Origin: Bradyrhizobium sp. 4
GTDB lineage: Bacteria; Pseudomonadota; Alphaproteobacteria; Rhizobiales; Xanthobacteraceae
Length of the DNA stretch: 64,000 bases
Reading direction: 5' to 3'
Assembly (NCBI RefSeq): GCF_023100905.1
Contig: NZ_CP064686.1
Span: forward strand, 7,342,001-7,406,000
In this document: positions 25,245 to 33,891 of the stretch, in pieces
Position numbering within the stretch: position 1 is the stretch's first letter
How the letters are laid out: each line of letters opens with the position of its first letter
Notes under the pieces: generated by a model
Told to the model about the DNA's origin: nothing
The model's database searches: none
The model's input: only the letters and a program-made list of their open reading frames with translations
Position numbers and translations under genes: made by a program

Positions 25245-26984
25245 TCAGTGTGCGCCCTGTATCTGCAGCGGCGGATGCGGGATCGCCGTCAGCAGCTCCT
25301 TGGTGTAATCGTCCTGCGGATCGCTCAAGACCCTCTCGGAAGACCCTTCCTCGACGATTCGACCCGACCGCATGACAATGACACGATCGCACAGCAAGCG
25401 CACTACGTTCAAATCATGCGAGACGAACAGATAACTCATACCTAGCCGCGCCTTGAGGTCCTGGAGCAGATTGAGGACCACAGCCTGGACCGAAACGTCG
25501 AGCGCGGCGGTCGGCTCGTCCAGGATGACGAGTTTCGGGTGCAGGGCGATGGCGCGGGCGATGCCGACGCGGGCCTTCTGGCCGCCCGACAATTGGTGCG
25601 GAAAGCGATCCAGCAGATTGTGCGGCAGGCCCACCATGGTGGCGAGCTCCTCGCAGCGAGCGCGGAGCGCGTCGCGCCCCCTGATGTCGCCGAGCTGCAT
25701 GATGGGATCGGCGATGGCGCGCACGGCGGTGAAGCGCGGGTTGAGGCTGTCGGTCGGGTCCTGGAACACCATCTGGATGCGGCTGCGCTGCGGCAGACGC
25801 GCGAAGCCGGCGGGCGCGATGGCGCCGATGTCCTCGCCGTCGAACTGGATCAGGCCCGAGGTCTGGTCCAGCAGCCGCATCACCATCATCGACGTGGTCG
25901 ATTTGCCGCAGCCGGACTCGCCGACCAGGCCGACGCTCTCACCGTGACCGATCGAGAAGCTGATGCCGTCGACGGCGCGGAACACATCCGGCTCCACCGG
26001 CGGCTTGCGGCCGAACAGTTTGCCGAGCGTGGCAGTGGCGCCCTGACGGGGATATTCCTTGACGAGCTTGTCGATGAGGAGAAGGGGCGTCTTGCCCGCC
26101 GGGACGATCGGAGCCAATTCCGCGGATGCTGCGCTCGTGGCGGCGAGTGCTGCGCCTTCCTCCTCCAGCAACAGATCCCGCAGGCTCACGCCGAGGCGCG
26201 GCGTCGCGCGCATCAGCTTCTTCGTGTAGGGGTGCTGCGGGTTGGCGAAGATGTCGGCCGCCTTTGCGGTCTCGACCACCCGGCCCTTCTCCATCACCAC
26301 CACGCGGTCGCAATAGGCGGCGGCAAGGCCGAGGTCATGCGTGATCAGGATGGTGGACATTGCCTTGCGCTTGGTCAGCTCGACGATCAGATCCATCACC
26401 GCCTTCTGCGTGGTAACGTCCAATCCGGTCGTCGGCTCGTCCGCGATCAGCAGTTGCGGATTGCAGGCGAGCGCGAGCGCGATGACGACGCGCTGGCACA
26501 TGCCGCCGGACAATTCGAACGGATAGGCATGATAGCGCTCGCGCGGGCGGGCGATCTTGACCTGCTCCAGCGCCTCGATCGCCTTTTCGCCGCGGTCCGA
26601 AACCATGGCCTGCTGGACATGGGTGCGCAGCACGTCCTCGATCTGGTCGCCGACTTTCCGGATCGGGTTGAGCGCGGCGCGCGGGTTCTGGAAGATCATC
26701 GAGACTTCGCGACCGCGCAAATCGCGCATCTGGTCTTCGGTCGCGGCCTTGACGTCGATGCCGGAGAACATCACCGAGCCCTCGGCAATCCGCCCGGCAC
26801 GGTCGAGGATGCGCATCACCGCGTACGACGTCACCGACTTGCCGGATCCGGACTCGCCGACGATGGCGAGCGTCTCGCCCTTCGCAACGGAGATGTTGAC
26901 GTGCTGCACCGCTTTGACGATGCCGCGGCGGGTGGTGAATTCGACGGTGAGGTCCTGGACGTCGAGCAGCGGCTGGGCGGTCAT
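25245..26984 (-). CDS. Peptide/nickel-type ABC transporter, double ATPase (DppD-DppF fusion)
   Basis: This 579-residue protein joins two ATPase domains. The first has Walker A GESGSGKSV and signature LSGGMCQRV; the second, from about residue 300, has GESGCGKST and LSGGQKARVGIARAIA. Such fused ATPases energise oligopeptide-type (PepT family) importers. GGGAGGTG precedes the ATG at 26984. The gene sits between the permease genes and the atzG-like gene on one strand, which suggests import of a urea- or amide-type nitrogen compound rather than peptides; that substrate is inferred. Confidence 0.9.
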   Translation of the reverse strand: MTAQPLLDVQDLTVEFTTRRGIVKAVQHVNISVAKGETLAIVGESGSGKSVTSYAVMRILDRAGRIAEGSVMFSGIDVKAATEDQMRDLRGREVSMIFQNPRAALNPIRKVGDQIEDVLRTHVQQAMVSDRGEKAIEALEQVKIARPRERYHAYPFELSGGMCQRVVIALALACNPQLLIADEPTTGLDVTTQKAVMDLIVELTKRKAMSTILITHDLGLAAAYCDRVVVMEKGRVVETAKAADIFANPQHPYTKKLMRATPRLGVSLRDLLLEEEGAALAATSAASAELAPIVPAGKTPLLLIDKLVKEYPRQGATATLGKLFGRKPPVEPDVFRAVDGISFSIGHGESVGLVGESGCGKSTTSMMVMRLLDQTSGLIQFDGEDIGAIAPAGFARLPQRSRIQMVFQDPTDSLNPRFTAVRAIADPIMQLGDIRGRDALRARCEELATMVGLPHNLLDRFPHQLSGGQKARVGIARAIALHPKLVILDEPTAALDVSVQAVVLNLLQDLKARLGMSYLFVSHDLNVVRLLCDRVIVMRSGRIVEEGSSERVLSDPQDDYTKELLTAIPHPPLQIQGAH

Positions 26985-27087
26985 GGGCACCTCCCAAACA
27001 AAAACGTCGAAAACAACCCCATGCACAGTAGAACGGGATTGATTTCATTGGATAATTTTGAGCGAAAATTTGAACGGAATCCAGCCA

Positions 27088-27987
27088 TCACGTCCTCCGC
27101 TGGGGGTCGACGATGTCGCGCAGGCCGTCCCCGAGGAGGTTGAAGCAGAACACGGCGATCATCAGAGCGAGGCCCGGGAATAGCGCGATCCACCATTCGC
27201 CTGACACCATGAAGCCGGCGCCTTCGGCGACCATGATGCCCCATTCCGCCGTCGGCGGACGGACGCCGAGGCCGATAAACGAGAGGCCGGCGGCATTGAG
27301 GATGGCGTAGCCCATGGTAAGCGACATCTGCACGATCATGATCGGCATGATGTTCGGCAGGATATGCACGAGGAGAATGCGGAATTCGCCGTTGCCGGAC
27401 AGACGCGCGGCCTGCACGAAGCCGGCGTTGCGGCGGACATTGGCTTCGGCGCGCGCGACGCGGGCATAGAGCGGAAAGTTCACGATGGCGGTGGCCAGGA
27501 TGATGTTCTGCACGGTGTTGCCGAGCGCGGCGACGATGCCCATGGCGAGCACGAACAGCGGGAATGCCATGATGGTGTCGGCGATGCGGCCGACGATGCG
27601 ATCGGTCCAGCCGCCGAAATAGCCGGCCGCGATGCCGGCGAGCCCGCCCATCAGGAACACCAGCGCGACGGAGGCGACCGCGATGAACGTATCGAGCCGC
27701 GTCGCCACCACGACCCGGCTGAAGATGTCGCGGCCTAATTGGTCGGTGCCGAACCAGTGCGCGGCCGAGGGCGGCTTCAGCGACGCCGCGGTGTCGGACG
27801 CCAGCGGGTCATATGGCACCACATAGGGGCCGAAGATCGCGGCAAGGAGGATCACGATCAGCAGCGCGAAGGCGAAGCCCGTGACCTTGTTTTCGCCGAG
27901 CACGTAGCGGGTCTGGTCGAGCAACGCGACGAACCCTGACGTTCGCGCGGGACCGACAGGTTCAACAGCAGGCGCAACGGAGCTCAT
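27088..27987 (-). CDS. Peptide/nickel-type ABC permease (DppC-like)
   Basis: This 299-residue permease has the DppC features: a soluble N-terminus then a first helix, the motif HWFGTDQLGRDIFSRVVVATR, the binding-protein-dependent transport loop and a C-terminal FNLLGDGLRDIVDPQRR. It follows the DppB-like gene by eight bases; a 103-base gap separates it from the ATPase gene. The open frame extends upstream through the dppB gene, but that part is a shadow. Confidence 0.92.
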   Translation of the reverse strand: MSSVAPAVEPVGPARTSGFVALLDQTRYVLGENKVTGFAFALLIVILLAAIFGPYVVPYDPLASDTAASLKPPSAAHWFGTDQLGRDIFSRVVVATRLDTFIAVASVALVFLMGGLAGIAAGYFGGWTDRIVGRIADTIMAFPLFVLAMGIVAALGNTVQNIILATAIVNFPLYARVARAEANVRRNAGFVQAARLSGNGEFRILLVHILPNIMPIMIVQMSLTMGYAILNAAGLSFIGLGVRPPTAEWGIMVAEGAGFMVSGEWWIALFPGLALMIAVFCFNLLGDGLRDIVDPQRRT

Positions 27988-27995
27988 TGTGTCCC

Positions 27996-29009
27996 CTACC
28001 CTTCCAGCCGCACGCGCGGATCGATCACGCCATAGAGAATGTCGATCACCAGATTGAGCAGCACGTACATCACCGCCATGGTCAGCACGAAACCCTGCAC
28101 CGGCGCGAAGTCCGACGAGATCAGCGCCTCGACCGCATAGGAGCCGATGCCTGGCCAGGCGAACACTTTCTCCACCAGCACGTTGGCGCCGAGCAGGAAC
28201 GAGAACACCATGCTCAGCGTGGTGATGACCGGAAGCATCGCGTTGCGGAAGGCATAGGTGACGATGACGGTTGCCGGGGACAGGCCGCTGGCGCGCGCGG
28301 TGCGCACGAACTCGGACGACAGCACCGCCAGCATCGAGGCGCGCGTCATGCGCGCGATTGGCGCCAGCGAGAAGATCGCAAGCGTCGTCGCCGGCAGGAT
28401 CAGCTGGCTGCATGCCGAGCGGAACGCCTCGAAGTCTCGCGCGATGAGGGTGTCGATCAGATAGAAGCCTGTGACCGTCGGCGGCGCGCTATAGAACACA
28501 TCGAGCCGGCCGAGCGGCGCGGGCGACCAGCCGAGCCGGAAATAGAAGACATAGACCAGCACGAGGCCGGTGAAGAACACTGGCAGCGAGACGCCGGCCG
28601 TCGTCGTCACGCGACAGAGATGGTCGACCCACGATCCCGGCCGCGTCGCCGCCAGCACGCCGAGTGGAATCGCGATGACGACCGAGACGATGAGGCCGAG
28701 CAGCGTCAACTCGGCGGAGGCCGGCAGGCGGTTGCGGATCTCGGCTGCGACCGGCTGGCCCGTCGTGAGCGAATTGCCGAAATCGCCATGGGCGAGATCG
28801 TTGGTGTAGCGGAAGAACTGCTCGATCAGCGGCTTGTCGAGGCCGAGTTTTTTCCGGATCTGCTCCACGGCTTCCTTCGTTGCGGCGGGCCCAGCGAAAT
28901 ACGCGGCGGGATCGCCCGGCAGCGCGCGGGTCAGCAGGAAAGTGACGATGACGACCCCGATCAGCGAGGGAATTGCGAACATCAGGCGCTTGCCGATCAT
29001 GGTCAGCAT
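27996..29009 (-). CDS. Peptide/nickel-type ABC permease (DppB-like)
   Basis: This 337-residue membrane protein begins with the DppB-type helix LMFAIPSLIGVVIVTFLLTRALPGDPA and has six predicted helices, with KLGLDKPLIEQFFRYTNDL and FGNSLTTGQPV in the periplasmic part and LSGLSPATVIVTYAFRNAML-like coupling sequence. It is the second gene of the operon, separated from the binding-protein gene by about 300 bases of structured repeat. Confidence 0.92.
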   Translation of the reverse strand: MLTMIGKRLMFAIPSLIGVVIVTFLLTRALPGDPAAYFAGPAATKEAVEQIRKKLGLDKPLIEQFFRYTNDLAHGDFGNSLTTGQPVAAEIRNRLPASAELTLLGLIVSVVIAIPLGVLAATRPGSWVDHLCRVTTTAGVSLPVFFTGLVLVYVFYFRLGWSPAPLGRLDVFYSAPPTVTGFYLIDTLIARDFEAFRSACSQLILPATTLAIFSLAPIARMTRASMLAVLSSEFVRTARASGLSPATVIVTYAFRNAMLPVITTLSMVFSFLLGANVLVEKVFAWPGIGSYAVEALISSDFAPVQGFVLTMAVMYVLLNLVIDILYGVIDPRVRLEG

Positions 29010-29071
29010 GGGGTTGCGCTCCTGCTGCTCTGCATTTGTGGGCGGGTTCGCGCCACCTGCTCCGCTGCGCC

Positions 29072-29237
29072 CCCTCTCCCACGCAACCGGGGTCTACCCC
29101 GGTTGCGCATTGGTGATTGGCGCAAGTCGGGCAGGCCCGACTTGCGATGGGAGAGGGTTGGGGTGAGGGGTAGCCCCAAGCGGGGTCGGAGTTCGTGGCT
29201 ACCCCTCACCCTGCCCCCCTCCCACAAGGGGAGAGGG
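29072..29237. repeat. Nested hairpin array inside the transporter operon
   Basis: An outer stem, CCCTCTCCC (29072-29080) with GGGAGAGGG (29149-29157), encloses two perfect hairpins: CGCAACCGGGG-TCTA-CCCCGGTTGCG (29082-29107) and CGCAAGTCGGGC-AG-GCCCGACTTGCG (29121-29146). Together they can form a three-way junction. Next comes a 14-base perfect inverted repeat, GGTGAGGGGTAGCC (29162-29175) with GGCTACCCCTCACC (29197-29210), and then another CTCCC/GGGGAG hairpin. It lies between the binding-protein gene and the permease genes, where it may stabilise the upstream mRNA. Confidence 0.75.
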
Positions 29238-29307
29238 AATGAGAGAGCGGTGGCCGCCTCACTCAGAAAGAGAGTCGATGACGCGACCATCTCGCCCACT
29301 ACCCCCC

Positions 29308-30930
29308 TCACCCCTTCGCCATCGCGCGATAATCCAGGCGGCGGTGGAACCAGTATTGGTAGCCGCTGATGTTCTTCTGCATCGCGACGTTGACGAAGGG
29401 CTGGTACAGCGGGATGCGCGGGATGTCGCTGTAGGCGAGGTCGACGAAGCCCTTCACGTCGGCGTCGTAGGTCGCGGTGTCACCGGTCGCGGCAGCATTC
29501 CGCGCCCCGTCGATCAGCTTGTCCATCTCCGCCGACTTGTAGCTCATGGTGTTGAAGACGGAATTATTGCCGTGATAGCACCAGTAGAAGAAGTATTCGG
29601 GGTAATCGAGCCAGCCCGAGAACACGTTGGTGAAGAGCGGCATCTCCTTCTTGTTCAACTCGGTGCGCCAGTTGGCGCCGGGCACCTTGTTGATGGTGGT
29701 CTTGATGCCGATCTGGGCCAGGCTCTCCTGCACCAGCACGCAGAGCGGCTCGTTGACGCCGGCGAAGTTGAGGTCGAACGAGATCGTGGTCTCGAAGCCG
29801 TTGGGATAACCGGCTTCAGCCAGCAGCGCCTTCGCCTTGTCCATGTCGGTGTTGAATTTGTGCGGCTGCGGCCAGGCGACTTCGGTCGGCTTGTCCTTGG
29901 CGGCCCCGAACATGGGATTGGCCAGCCCGAACATCACCGCGTCCATGATCTTCTGATAGGGAATCGCGTAGGCGACCGCCTGACGCACTTTGGGATTGTC
30001 GAACGGCGGCTTGGTCACGTTCATGCCGATATACTGGATGCCGTTGGAGAACGGCAGCGACACCACGTTGAGCTTGCCGCTCGCCTTCATCTCCTGGAAA
30101 TCCTTGAACGGCAGCTCGTAGGAGATATCGGCGTCGCCACGCTCCAGCAGCGCGCGGCGATTGCCGGCCTGCGGCACCATGCGCCAGATCACGCGCTTGA
30201 TCTTCGGCAGCGGGCCGCCGACCCAATCGTCGTTGCGCTCCATCACCACTTCGGTGCCGGCGGTCCACTTCGTCACCTTGTAGGCGCCGGAGCCCGCGGT
30301 CTGCTGCTTGGTGAATTCGAGACCCCAGGGATCCTTCTCGCTGGCATTCTTCTTCACCAGCTCGGAGTTGATGATGCAGGGCACGATCACCGCGAGATCG
30401 GGGATCGTCAGCTTGTCCTTCTTCAGGAAGTCGACACGCACCGTGTAGTCGTCGATCACGACGAACTGCTCGGGCTTCGTCAGCGAGCCCGCGCTCATCT
30501 GGAAGGTGGGGAAGCCGCCGACGCTGACGGCGCGGTCGAGCGACCACTTCACGTCCTTGGCGGTGACGGGCGCGCCGTCGTGGAATTTGGCGTTCTTCTT
30601 CAGCTTGAAGGTGACCGACATATCGTCGATCTTGAACTCCTCGGCGAGCTCGCCCTTGAACTTGTCGCGGTCGTAATAGGGCACCCCGCCGGGGCCGGTC
30701 TTCATCTCGTGGCTGAGCAGGCGGTCGTAGCAATTCCAGGACACCTCATAGCCGGGCACGTTGGTGCCGACGCCGTGGATGTCGAGATTGTTGGGGCCGC
30801 CTTCCGAGACGATCAGCAGCGTCTCCGAGCGCGCATCGGCCATCGCCGACGAGATCACGGACGGCATGGCCGGAAGCGCCGCGCCTGCGGCCAATCCGGA
30901 AACGGACTTGAGGAAATCGCGGCGCTTCAT
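29308..30930 (-). CDS. Peptide/nickel-type ABC substrate-binding protein (SBP_bac_5)
   Basis: This 540-residue protein starts MKRRDFLKSVSGLAAGAALP, a twin-arginine-type signal, so it may be exported folded. The mature part shows the SBP_bac_5 features: ETLLIVSEGGPNNLDIHG, FKLKKNAKFHDGAPVTAKDVKWSLDR and DYTVRVDFLKKDKL. It is the first gene of the minus-strand operon with dppB-, dppC-, dppDF-, atzG-, atzE-, atzH- and gntR-like genes. The ligand is unknown; the operon points to a carboxylated urea, ureide or oxalurate-like compound. Confidence 0.9.
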   Translation of the reverse strand: MKRRDFLKSVSGLAAGAALPAMPSVISSAMADARSETLLIVSEGGPNNLDIHGVGTNVPGYEVSWNCYDRLLSHEMKTGPGGVPYYDRDKFKGELAEEFKIDDMSVTFKLKKNAKFHDGAPVTAKDVKWSLDRAVSVGGFPTFQMSAGSLTKPEQFVVIDDYTVRVDFLKKDKLTIPDLAVIVPCIINSELVKKNASEKDPWGLEFTKQQTAGSGAYKVTKWTAGTEVVMERNDDWVGGPLPKIKRVIWRMVPQAGNRRALLERGDADISYELPFKDFQEMKASGKLNVVSLPFSNGIQYIGMNVTKPPFDNPKVRQAVAYAIPYQKIMDAVMFGLANPMFGAAKDKPTEVAWPQPHKFNTDMDKAKALLAEAGYPNGFETTISFDLNFAGVNEPLCVLVQESLAQIGIKTTINKVPGANWRTELNKKEMPLFTNVFSGWLDYPEYFFYWCYHGNNSVFNTMSYKSAEMDKLIDGARNAAATGDTATYDADVKGFVDLAYSDIPRIPLYQPFVNVAMQKNISGYQYWFHRRLDYRAMAKG

Positions 30931-31083
30931 AAAATGGCTCCAACACAAAGTTTTCTGGTTGGAACTGGATTCGCAAGGTTCGTGCCAAGGCTTAATGAGA
31001 GTTTAAAACAACATAAGCCACTGATATAACCGCGTAAAATGGCCATTACTTCGACTGTCGATCAGAAGCCGATCTCCAGCGCG

Positions 31084-31110
31084 TTGCATACAAAGAAGCA
31101 GATTTGCATA
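31084..31110. promoter_or_regulatory. Paired direct repeats upstream of the transporter-atz operon
   Basis: Two TTGCATA heptamers at 31084-31090 and 31104-31110 are spaced exactly 20 bases start to start, two helical turns, in the 259-base AT-richer region upstream of the binding-protein gene (start 30930). They could be sites for a dimeric regulator, for example the GntR protein at the operon end; no binding is shown. Confidence 0.3.
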
Positions 31111-31189
31111 TAAAATGGGCTTTCTGGAACGCTCGCTCATTGCGTGGGCGCATCTCGTCCCAAGTCACTCGGCTACCGATCCGCGGCAA

Positions 31190-32149
31190 TCACCCCGGCC
31201 AGATCAGCTCCTGGAGCTCGACCAGATCGTCGGCCTCGTCCTGCCAACCCTCGATGCAGATGTGGTTGTTGAGGTCGCTGGCGCGATGCAGCAGCATCAG
31301 CGCCATCAGGCGCCGCTTGAGTGAATAATCGAGCTTCGCATAGCCAAAACCCTCGAGCAGGCTGCGCACCCTCCCCGGCCGGCCCGCTGCCATGAAGGCG
31401 CTGGGGCCGAGCAGATCGTAGTCGCGCCATCCCGCCAGCACGTCGCCGAAGTCGAACAGGCCGGCGAGCGACCATTGATCATTATGGCAGGCGAGCAGGA
31501 AGTTCTCCGGAATGTATTCGCCGATCAAGATCACCGGCGGCGCATCGATGGGAATGAGCGCGGCCGCGTCACGCAGGAGGTCGTCGAGGCCGGCGAGGAA
31601 TTTTGGCGCCAGGCCGAGACGCGTGTGCCGCGCCTTGCAGCCCTGCATCTGGGCCCGCATGAAGTCGGCCCAGCGCGGCTCGATCTGCGCGAGCGGACCG
31701 AGCGGCGCGCGCTGCACGGTGGCGATGGTCTCGCCGATCTGGCGCAGCACGCGCTCTCTCTGCGCTTCCGCCAACGACGGCCAGACCTCCGAACCGAGCG
31801 TGCCGGCAAGGCGTGTGATTGCGAGATAAGGCCAGCCGTCGCGCTCGCCTTCCGCGACGATCTCGGGGATCGGCAAATGGAGGCGGCCGGCAAGCTGGGT
31901 CAGCGAGCCGTGCTCGGAGACGAATTGCGCGCGGAGCAGCGGCGGGAAGATTTTCAGGATCAGGTGATCGCCGAAGCCGACGACGAGATTGGTGCCGGTG
32001 GCAAACACGTGCGGCGCGCTGACATCGAGACCGTGGCTGCGGGCGATGTCGATGGCGATCGGCAGCCATCGCGGAGGGTCGGCGCGAAAGGCGCGAAAGG
32101 CAGCAGCGTCGGTGAAAGTCGGCAAGATTTGCGATGGAACGCTGGTCAT
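31190..32149 (-). CDS. Phosphotransferase-fold protein (APH family) with altered Brenner motif
   Basis: This 319-residue protein has the aminoglycoside/choline kinase fold: a glycine-containing nucleotide loop (TGTNLVVGFGDHLILKIF with K66), and a C-terminal lobe with the DFG-equivalent D233 in LFDFGD. The catalytic HGDxxxxN motif reads I209-G210-E211-Y-I-P-E-N216, so the usual histidine and catalytic aspartate are replaced by isoleucine and glutamate. It may use glutamate as base, or be a weak or non-catalytic member. The ATG at 32149 is chosen; an earlier in-frame start would add an unlikely leader. The target is unknown, and antibiotic resistance should not be assumed. Confidence 0.75.
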   Translation of the reverse strand: MTSVPSQILPTFTDAAAFRAFRADPPRWLPIAIDIARSHGLDVSAPHVFATGTNLVVGFGDHLILKIFPPLLRAQFVSEHGSLTQLAGRLHLPIPEIVAEGERDGWPYLAITRLAGTLGSEVWPSLAEAQRERVLRQIGETIATVQRAPLGPLAQIEPRWADFMRAQMQGCKARHTRLGLAPKFLAGLDDLLRDAAALIPIDAPPVILIGEYIPENFLLACHNDQWSLAGLFDFGDVLAGWRDYDLLGPSAFMAAGRPGRVRSLLEGFGYAKLDYSLKRRLMALMLLHRASDLNNHICIEGWQDEADDLVELQELIWPG

Positions 32150-32210
32150 GCGTGCCCGATCAGGCAAGCAGGTTTTGGTTGATTTGATGCGCGCCAAGCA
32201 GACGGTGCAC

Positions 32211-32327
32211 CTTTCCCGCTTGCGGGGGAGGTCGGCGCGAAGCGCCGGGTGGGGGTTCTCTCCTCTGGGGGATTGTCCCTTTGCGGAAAGACCCTCTCCC
32301 CAACCCTCTCCCGCAAGCGGGAGAGGG
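32211..32327. repeat. CTCTCCC-type palindromic repeat
   Basis: The clearest part is a perfect 11-base hairpin, CCCTCTCCCGC (32304-32314) with GCGGGAGAGGG (32317-32327), loop AA. Further left, CCCGCTTGCGGGGGAGG and GGCGCGAAGCGCC form shorter stems. It lies between two minus-strand genes and shares its stem sequence with the hairpins at 29072 and 14967. Confidence 0.65.
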
Positions 32328-32371
32328 AGCGCACTTCCTTCGCGGTTAAAGAGAGGTCCAATCTGAGAACT

Positions 32372-33697
32372 CTACCGATCCGGGCTGGCGCGCTCGAACT
32401 GGCGCAGGATCTTGTTGCCGCGCTCGACCGCGGCATCGAGCGCGGCTTGCGCGCTCTTGCGGCCGGCAAAGGCCTGCTCCAGCTCGTCCTCGATCGCGCC
32501 GCGGATCAGCACGAAGGAGCCGAGCCGGATGCCCTTCGAATTCTCCGTCGGCGGATGCAGCGTGATCTCCTCGAACGACATCGCCGAGCCCGGATTGCGC
32601 TCGTAAAACCCTTGCGCGCGCGTCAGCTCGAAGGCGGCGCGGGTGACAGGCAGATAACCGGTGTTCTGGTGCCAGGCGGCCTGCACGCCGGGCTGCGACA
32701 GATAAGCGAAGAATCGCGCCACCCCCTTGTATTCCTCGCGCGGTCGATCGCGCAGCACCCACAGCGTGGCGCCGCCGATGATCGAATTCTGCGGCGCGCC
32801 CTTCACGTCGGGCCAATACGGCATCATGCCGTAGCCGATCTCGAACTTCGAGTTCGCCTTGATGTCGGCGCGCGTCGCCGAGGAGCCGATGAAGATGCCG
32901 CATTCGCCGTTCTGGAAGCGCGGCTCGGCCGACTGGCCGCGGCCGCTATAGTCGAACACCTTCGTCTTCTGCCACTCGCTGAGCTCGGCGACGTGACGCA
33001 CGAGAGACGGATTGTTGATGGTCAACTCGGCATCGAGCGCGGCAAAGCCGTTGGTCCGCGTCGCCAGCGGCAGATTGTGAAACGCTGAAAAATTCTCGAC
33101 ATGGATCCAGGACGGCCAGGACGTGGTGAAGCCGCACGCCGCGCCGCGATCGCGCAGGCGTTTAGCGGCAGCACCGAGCTCCGGCCAGGTCTTCGGCGGC
33201 GCCTCCGGATCGAGCCCTGCGTCGCGGAACATGGTCTTGTTGTAATAGAGAATCGGCGTCGACGAATTGAACGGGAAGGACAAGAGATTGCCGGCCGCAT
33301 CGGTGTAGTAGCCGGAGACCGCGGGAAGATAGTCATTGAGCGAGAACGGCTCGTTCATGTCCCGCATCAGGCTGAACACGGGATAGATCGCGCCCTTGGC
33401 CGCGGTCATGGTGGCGGTGGCGACCTCGTTGACCTGGACGATCGCGGGCTGGCTGCGCGAGCGGAAGGCGAAAATCGCGGCCGTGACCGTCTCGGTGTAA
33501 CTGCCCTTGTAAGTCGGCACGACGCGATAGTCCGGCTGCGAGGCGTTGAAGTCGGAAGCAAGCTTCTCGAGCTGGCGGCCGAGTTCGCCGGACATGGCGT
33601 GCCACCACGCGATGTCGGTCGCGGCCCGCACCGGCGCGGCCAAGGAGAGGGCCGCAAGGGCGGCGATGACCTGCAAGAAGCGCAATGCTGAAATCAC
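32372..33697 (-). CDS. UgpB-like glycerol-3-phosphate-type ABC substrate-binding protein
   Basis: This 441-residue protein is close in length to UgpB and shows its features: signal peptide VISALRFLQVIAALAALSLA, mature start ATDIAWWHAMSGELGRQLEKL, then PTYKGSYTETVTAAIFAFRS, FPFNSSTPILYYNKTMF and WPSWIHVENFSAFHN. UgpB binds sn-glycerol-3-phosphate or glycerophosphodiesters for phosphate and glycerol supply. I take the GTG at 33697 as start, giving a normal-length signal; upstream in-frame starts add an unsignal-like leader. No ugpA, ugpE or ugpC gene is adjacent, so the transporter core is encoded elsewhere. Confidence 0.85.
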   Translation of the reverse strand: MISALRFLQVIAALAALSLAAPVRAATDIAWWHAMSGELGRQLEKLASDFNASQPDYRVVPTYKGSYTETVTAAIFAFRSRSQPAIVQVNEVATATMTAAKGAIYPVFSLMRDMNEPFSLNDYLPAVSGYYTDAAGNLLSFPFNSSTPILYYNKTMFRDAGLDPEAPPKTWPELGAAAKRLRDRGAACGFTTSWPSWIHVENFSAFHNLPLATRTNGFAALDAELTINNPSLVRHVAELSEWQKTKVFDYSGRGQSAEPRFQNGECGIFIGSSATRADIKANSKFEIGYGMMPYWPDVKGAPQNSIIGGATLWVLRDRPREEYKGVARFFAYLSQPGVQAAWHQNTGYLPVTRAAFELTRAQGFYERNPGSAMSFEEITLHPPTENSKGIRLGSFVLIRGAIEDELEQAFAGRKSAQAALDAAVERGNKILRQFERASPDR

Positions 33698-33891
33698 GAT
33701 GGCTCTTTCCGTATCGCGCGACGACGGCGACCGTCCCTGCTTAAGGCGCGGCATTTGCGGTTTCAACCGGGAATGAGCGCCGGCCGCGCCGCACAATCAC
33801 GCCGAAGCCCCGGGCGGGATGGCCTTCCCCCGACCATCTGCTAGATTGCATTGAACCTTTTGCTCCCGCCATAGACTCCACCACTGAGGGG

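Noticed and set aside
25539..27143. A 534-codon plus-strand frame across the DppD-DppF fusion gene
   Set aside because: Antisense to two complete ATPase domains; no motifs of its own.
29082..29157. A tRNA or tRNA-like gene suggested by the cloverleaf shape
   Set aside because: The arms are too long and perfectly paired, with no T-loop consensus, no anticodon loop of seven bases and no CCA-type end; repeat structure fits better.
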